Below are positions 20,047 to 23,305 of a DNA stretch of 23,305 nucleotides, one piece after another. How positions within the stretch are numbered: position 1 is the stretch's first letter; the number at the start of each line of letters is the position of its first letter. The translations under genes and the position numbers were made by a program. The DNA comes from Candidatus Pacearchaeota archaeon. GTDB taxonomy: Archaea > Nanobdellota > Nanobdellia > Pacearchaeales > GW2011-AR1. The notes below the pieces were generated by a model, which was given only the letters and a program-made list of their open reading frames with translations, was not told where the DNA came from and made no database searches. The stretch covers positions 1 to 23,305 of the forward strand of contig RFLO01000012.1 in assembly GCA_003693875.1 (NCBI GenBank). Reading direction: 5' to 3'.

Positions 20047-21587
20047 AGCTAACATTCAAAATTTGGCTACTCATAATTTTTGCACTTCTCTCGCTTATCT
20101 CTATTTTCTCAATTCCTCCAATGTTTCTAAAAGAAGGGGTTGTTGTGCAAAGCGTAAAAAAGAACACAACGATATTCGACGACGGATTAAGAAAAGGAGA
20201 CATAATAACCTATGTAAACGGAGAGAAAGTTAAGTCGCTAAATGATTTTCAAAGAATAATCCAGGAGAGCCTTGGCAACTTAAAGGAAAACCAGACAACA
20301 AAGATTGCAATAAGGACCCAGACAAAAGAAATTATCAATCTTTATGGAAAAGATTTAATGGAAGACTTCTCAGTTGGCAAAATTCCTCCAACAAGATTAA
20401 AGACAGGTCTTGACATTCGTGGAGGAGCAAGGGCACTTGTCAAGGCAGACAAGCCACTTTCCGATGAAAATTTAGATGACCTTATTGCAATATCGGAACA
20501 GCGACTAAATGTTTATGGGTTGTCAGATGTAAAGCTATTCAAGGTAACAACTCCTTCTGGAGAAAGACTGATGGGAATTGAAATTGCAGGTTCAACGCCA
20601 GAAGACCTTGAAGCATTAATTGAGAAGCAGGGGAAGTTTGAGGCAAAAATTGGAAATGAGACAGTATTTGTTGGAGGAAACAAGGACATAACTTACGTTG
20701 GACGCGCGGGTCAAGACGCAATAATCTCAGAGTGTTTTTCTCGCGAAGGAAACGAAGTCTGCAACTTTCAATTTGTAATCTCTCTATCAGAAAAGGCAGC
20801 AAAGCGTCATGCAGAAATAACGAAAAATCTTTCAATAAATGGTTCTTACTTAAGTAAAAACTTGGACCTTTATTTGGACGGAAAACTTATAGATTCTCTT
20901 AGAATAAGTTCGGGATTGAGGGGGGAGGTTGCAACAAGGATACAAATCTCGGGTTCTGGTTCGGGTACAACAAGGCAGGAAGCAATTGATGCAGCACGCG
21001 CGCAAATGAAAAAATTACAAACAGTTCTTATAACCGGATCACTACCATTTAAGTTAAAAATTGTAAAGCTTGATAAAATTTCGCCAACGCTTGGCCATCA
21101 ATTTGTAAGGCAGATTATTAAGGCAGGCATACTCGCAATAATTGCAGTTTCAATAATTGTTTTTGTAAGGTACAGAAAATTCAAACTTTCATTAGCCCTC
21201 ATATCCGTTTCCCTTTCCGAAGTATTGATAATCCTTGGAGTTGCAGCACTTATTGGGTGGAACCTTGATCTGCCTTCAATTGCCGGAATAATAAGCACCA
21301 TTGGTACGGGGATAGACAGCCAACTAATCATTCTTGACGAGGCACAGGATAGAAAAGAATCAATAAAGAAAAGGATAAAAAAAGCTCTTTTTATCATTGT
21401 AACAGCATTCACAACCACCTTTGTGGCTTTGATACCCCTTACCGGATTTTTGAGCTTTATGAGAATAGGAGCAGCTTCTGCTGGGCTTTTGAAAGGTTTT
21501 GCTGTAACAACTCTTATAGGGATAACTACCGGCGTTTTAATAACGCGCCCAGCTTTTGCTGATATTGCAAGGCAAATTGAAGAATAA
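20043..21587 (+). CDS. secD: Protein-export membrane protein SecD with PDZ-like insertion
   Basis: This protein has 514 residues from the ATG that overlaps the secF stop; an upstream start at 20022 would duplicate secF coding sequence and is not needed. TM1 is IWLLIIFALLSLISIFSIP. Next comes a PDZ-like segment (GLRKGDIITYVNGEKVKSLN) between TM1 and the conserved LKTGLDIRGGARALVKA (D1). The large P1 domain and five membrane segments follow, with the SecD signature IGTGIDSQLIILDEAQD. It works with SecF in late stages of Sec export, here presumably including the sequon-rich surface proteins at 1-6547. The PDZ-like unit is read from sequence pattern; its ligand is unknown. Confidence 0.93.
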   Translation: MKLTFKIWLLIIFALLSLISIFSIPPMFLKEGVVVQSVKKNTTIFDDGLRKGDIITYVNGEKVKSLNDFQRIIQESLGNLKENQTTKIAIRTQTKEIINLYGKDLMEDFSVGKIPPTRLKTGLDIRGGARALVKADKPLSDENLDDLIAISEQRLNVYGLSDVKLFKVTTPSGERLMGIEIAGSTPEDLEALIEKQGKFEAKIGNETVFVGGNKDITYVGRAGQDAIISECFSREGNEVCNFQFVISLSEKAAKRHAEITKNLSINGSYLSKNLDLYLDGKLIDSLRISSGLRGEVATRIQISGSGSGTTRQEAIDAARAQMKKLQTVLITGSLPFKLKIVKLDKISPTLGHQFVRQIIKAGILAIIAVSIIVFVRYRKFKLSLALISVSLSEVLIILGVAALIGWNLDLPSIAGIISTIGTGIDSQLIILDEAQDRKESIKKRIKKALFIIVTAFTTTFVALIPLTGFLSFMRIGAASAGLLKGFAVTTLIGITTGVLITRPAFADIARQIEE

Positions 21588-21588
21588 A

Positions 21589-22035
21589 ATGTCTCCTAAG
21601 TGGCACATTCTATCTGGTTTCATAGCAGCAATCTTTCTTATTTATTTTTTTGGACTTTCTTTTCTCGCAGGAACAGCCGTATTTGCCTCATCTTTCCTAA
21701 TAGATATTGACCATTACTTTTTATATGTCTTCAAGAAAAAAAACTTCAATATTAGGAATTCAATAAAGTGGAACTTCAAAAAAAGGGAAGAATATCGGAA
21801 ACTTTCCAAGGTTGAAAAAAGAAAATTTAAACACAATTTTGTCGTTTTTCATGGGATTGAATTCATCATTGTTTTGGTTGCACTTTCTTTTATAAATAAA
21901 CTATTCACATGGATTTTAATTGGGTCTTTAATACATCTTATAATGGATTACGCCGAAGGGATTTATTTCAAAGAACCAATCTATCCAAAAGTATCCCAAA
22001 TCTATCTTTTTTATAAAAAATGTAGCAACAAATAA
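21589..22035 (+). CDS. Small polytopic membrane protein, YdjM/DUF457-like
   Basis: This protein has 148 residues from the ATG two bases after the secD stop; the frame is open into secD, but the upstream part is only a shadow of it. It starts SPKWHILSGFIAAIF and has SSFLIDIDHYFLY, which resembles the LLPDIDH motif of the YdjM-type membrane metal-hydrolase family. Later histidines (HNFVVFHGIEF, LIHLIMDYAEG) fit the same pattern. About four membrane segments surround a basic cytoplasmic loop (KWNFKKREEYRKLSKVEKRK). It is probably co-transcribed with secFD. The substrate is unknown, and the family link is by motif only. Confidence 0.6.
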   Translation: MSPKWHILSGFIAAIFLIYFFGLSFLAGTAVFASSFLIDIDHYFLYVFKKKNFNIRNSIKWNFKKREEYRKLSKVEKRKFKHNFVVFHGIEFIIVLVALSFINKLFTWILIGSLIHLIMDYAEGIYFKEPIYPKVSQIYLFYKKCSNK

Positions 22036-22059
22036 AAAGGAAAAATTTATTGATAAAAC

Positions 22060-23305
22060 ATGAATCCTTTTAGAAAAGAATTATCTAAAACAGAGGAATT
22101 TGCAAGAGAGGAAACTAAAGACCTCCTTGGAATTTTAAAGCGAATTATCAGAAGAGATTTTTCTGGAAATGAAGGACAGGCAATAAAAAACTCCGCGTAC
22201 ACCTTATCTTCAGTTTTAGTAGCTAAAATTGGTTCGCTTTTTTTTACAATAATCTTGGCAAGAATGTTGCTTCCAGAACTATATGGCCTTTATGGTCTAG
22301 CACTTTATACAATTGTTTTATTTGGCGCGTTTTCAGACTTAGGAATCTCTACAGCACTTATAACGTTCATGTCCAGAAGTTTTGGAGAAGGAAAATTAAA
22401 AAAGGCAAAAGGATACTACCTCTATTTGTTAAAGTACAAATTAATCCTGGTTTCCATAGTTTCTCTTATTTTAATTTCTTCAGGTTATTATCTTGCAAAT
22501 TTTTATTACCGCAAACCAATTTTTTACGCGTTGCTCGCAGGATCTCCATATATCTTCTTTATGTCGATATCGGGCTTTTTTGGAGGTGTTTTCTTAGCAA
22601 AGAACAATTTTAAGAAACCCTTTATTAAAGAGGTAATTTTTCAGCTTATCAGGCTGACCTTGGTTCCTCTTTCAATTCTTATTTTTATCGGAAAAATCTC
22701 AAATGAATATCTCCTATCAATTATTTTTTTAATGTTATCCTTTGGTTTTTTTATATCGGGGTTTTATCTTTACTTCTACTTAAAAAAACATAGGTTCTTT
22801 AGGCTTCCTCCAGAAAAGTTATCAGATAATGAAAAAAAGAAGTTAAAAGGTTTTATTCTTCCCCTCTCTATTACTGCACTTTCTGGGATGTTTTTTGGAA
22901 GCATAGACATGATTATGCTTGGACATTTCGTAGAATCAAAATTCATAGGTTATTACCAGGCAGCGTTTAATTTGATTGGCTCTGCAGGTGCCTTAGTTGG
23001 ATTTTCAGGTTCAGCATTATTTCCAATTTTAGCAAGATTAAAAAAGAAAAGGCTTGAAAAGGGCTTCAAGAAAAGCGTAAGGATAACTTTTTTAATTGCA
23101 TTTTTTGGAGCCCTTTTTACTTTTTTATTTGGAAGAACAATCATTCAAATCGTTTATGGAAAAGCGTACCTCCCTTCAACTCTAATCTTGCAGCTTTTTT
23201 CTCTTTTAATTATAAGTGCCCCAGTAAGCGGGCTTTACGGAACATATTATATTTCCCAGCAACACACGAAAAAATATTCCATTCTAGTTATCTTATCTAC
23301 AATAT
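22060..23305 (+). CDS. Wzx/MATE-like lipid-linked glycan flippase (3' end outside window)
   Basis: The ATG at 22060 opens a frame that runs uninterrupted to the window end (415 codons). After a charged N terminus of about 45 residues come many membrane helices (SSVLVAKIGSLFFTIILARM; LPELYGLYGLALYTIVLFGA). Polysaccharide-transporter family hallmarks are present: ISTALITFMSRSFGEGK, and in the second half GSIDMIMLGHFVESKFIGYY. Such proteins flip lipid-linked oligosaccharides across the membrane and serve S-layer or N-glycan assembly. The sequon-rich surface proteins nearby are plausible acceptors, though that link is inference. No good TATA box is seen; it lies 24 nt after the previous gene and may share its transcript. 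Confidence 0.85.
   Translation, partial: MNPFRKELSKTEEFAREETKDLLGILKRIIRRDFSGNEGQAIKNSAYTLSSVLVAKIGSLFFTIILARMLLPELYGLYGLALYTIVLFGAFSDLGISTALITFMSRSFGEGKLKKAKGYYLYLLKYKLILVSIVSLILISSGYYLANFYYRKPIFYALLAGSPYIFFMSISGFFGGVFLAKNNFKKPFIKEVIFQLIRLTLVPLSILIFIGKISNEYLLSIIFLMLSFGFFISGFYLYFYLKKHRFFRLPPEKLSDNEKKKLKGFILPLSITALSGMFFGSIDMIMLGHFVESKFIGYYQAAFNLIGSAGALVGFSGSALFPILARLKKKRLEKGFKKSVRITFLIAFFGALFTFLFGRTIIQIVYGKAYLPSTLILQLFSLLIISAPVSGLYGTYYISQQHTKKYSILVILSTI

Overview
This window is a compact, AT-rich archaeal chromosome segment. The archaeal assignment rests on RNA polymerase subunits Rpo3/D, Rpo4/F and Rpo10/N, ribosomal proteins eL18 and eL21, the secF-then-secD gene order, and many TATA-like boxes 23-29 nt upstream of start codons, which points to leaderless mRNAs. 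Dense gene overlaps and small, sequon-rich surface proteins suggest a DPANN lineage (Pacearchaeota/Woesearchaeota-like). That placement is inference; no 16S gene is present to test it.

Region 1 (1-6962) is a cell-surface locus. It opens with the 3' part of a multi-domain Ig/CARDB-type exoprotein and a divergent winged-helix regulator. Two pairs of paralogous secreted proteins packed with N-X-S/T sequons follow: A/A' at 2364 and 3202, and B/B' at 3962 and 5573. An AbrB-like protein and a winged-helix protein sit directly ahead of B', with overlapping reading frames, behind a promoter carrying phased TAGTCTA repeats. A small membrane protein on the opposite strand closes the region. It shares a symmetric TATA palindrome with a recombinase-domain protein that has no catalytic domain.

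Region 2 (7619-12334, minus strand) is an information-processing operon: eL21, rpoF, DUF655, uS13, uS4, uS11, rpoD, tRNA-Leu, eL18, uL13, uS9. The tRNA-Leu is squeezed between rpoD and eL18 and appears to carry an AAG anticodon (A34), which is very unusual in archaea. The 5' leader of the operon holds two perfect hairpins. rpoN, which commonly follows uS9, is instead a lone gene at 17287.

Region 3 (12425-17198) encodes an exported, membrane-anchored protein, two FtsX/MacB-type permeases and a LolD/MacB-type ATPase, with a membrane-anchored Lon-type (S16) protease lacking an ATPase domain lodged between them. Region 4 (17287-18961) holds rpoN, an unknown gene, an orphan 5S rRNA, tRNA-Arg(CCU), tRNA-Leu(UAG), tRNA-Gly(UCC) and pcm. 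Region 5 (19033-23305) holds secF, a secD with a PDZ-like insertion, a small YdjM-like membrane protein and the 5' part of a Wzx-like lipid-linked glycan flippase.

Read together, much of the non-informational content concerns the cell envelope: export (SecDF), a possible glycan supply for sequon-rich surface proteins (flippase), a MacB-like exporter or envelope-stress system, and a membrane protease. Starts were revised from the longest possible frame wherever a TATA box, a ribosome-binding site, family alignment or an RNA gene pointed to a later codon.
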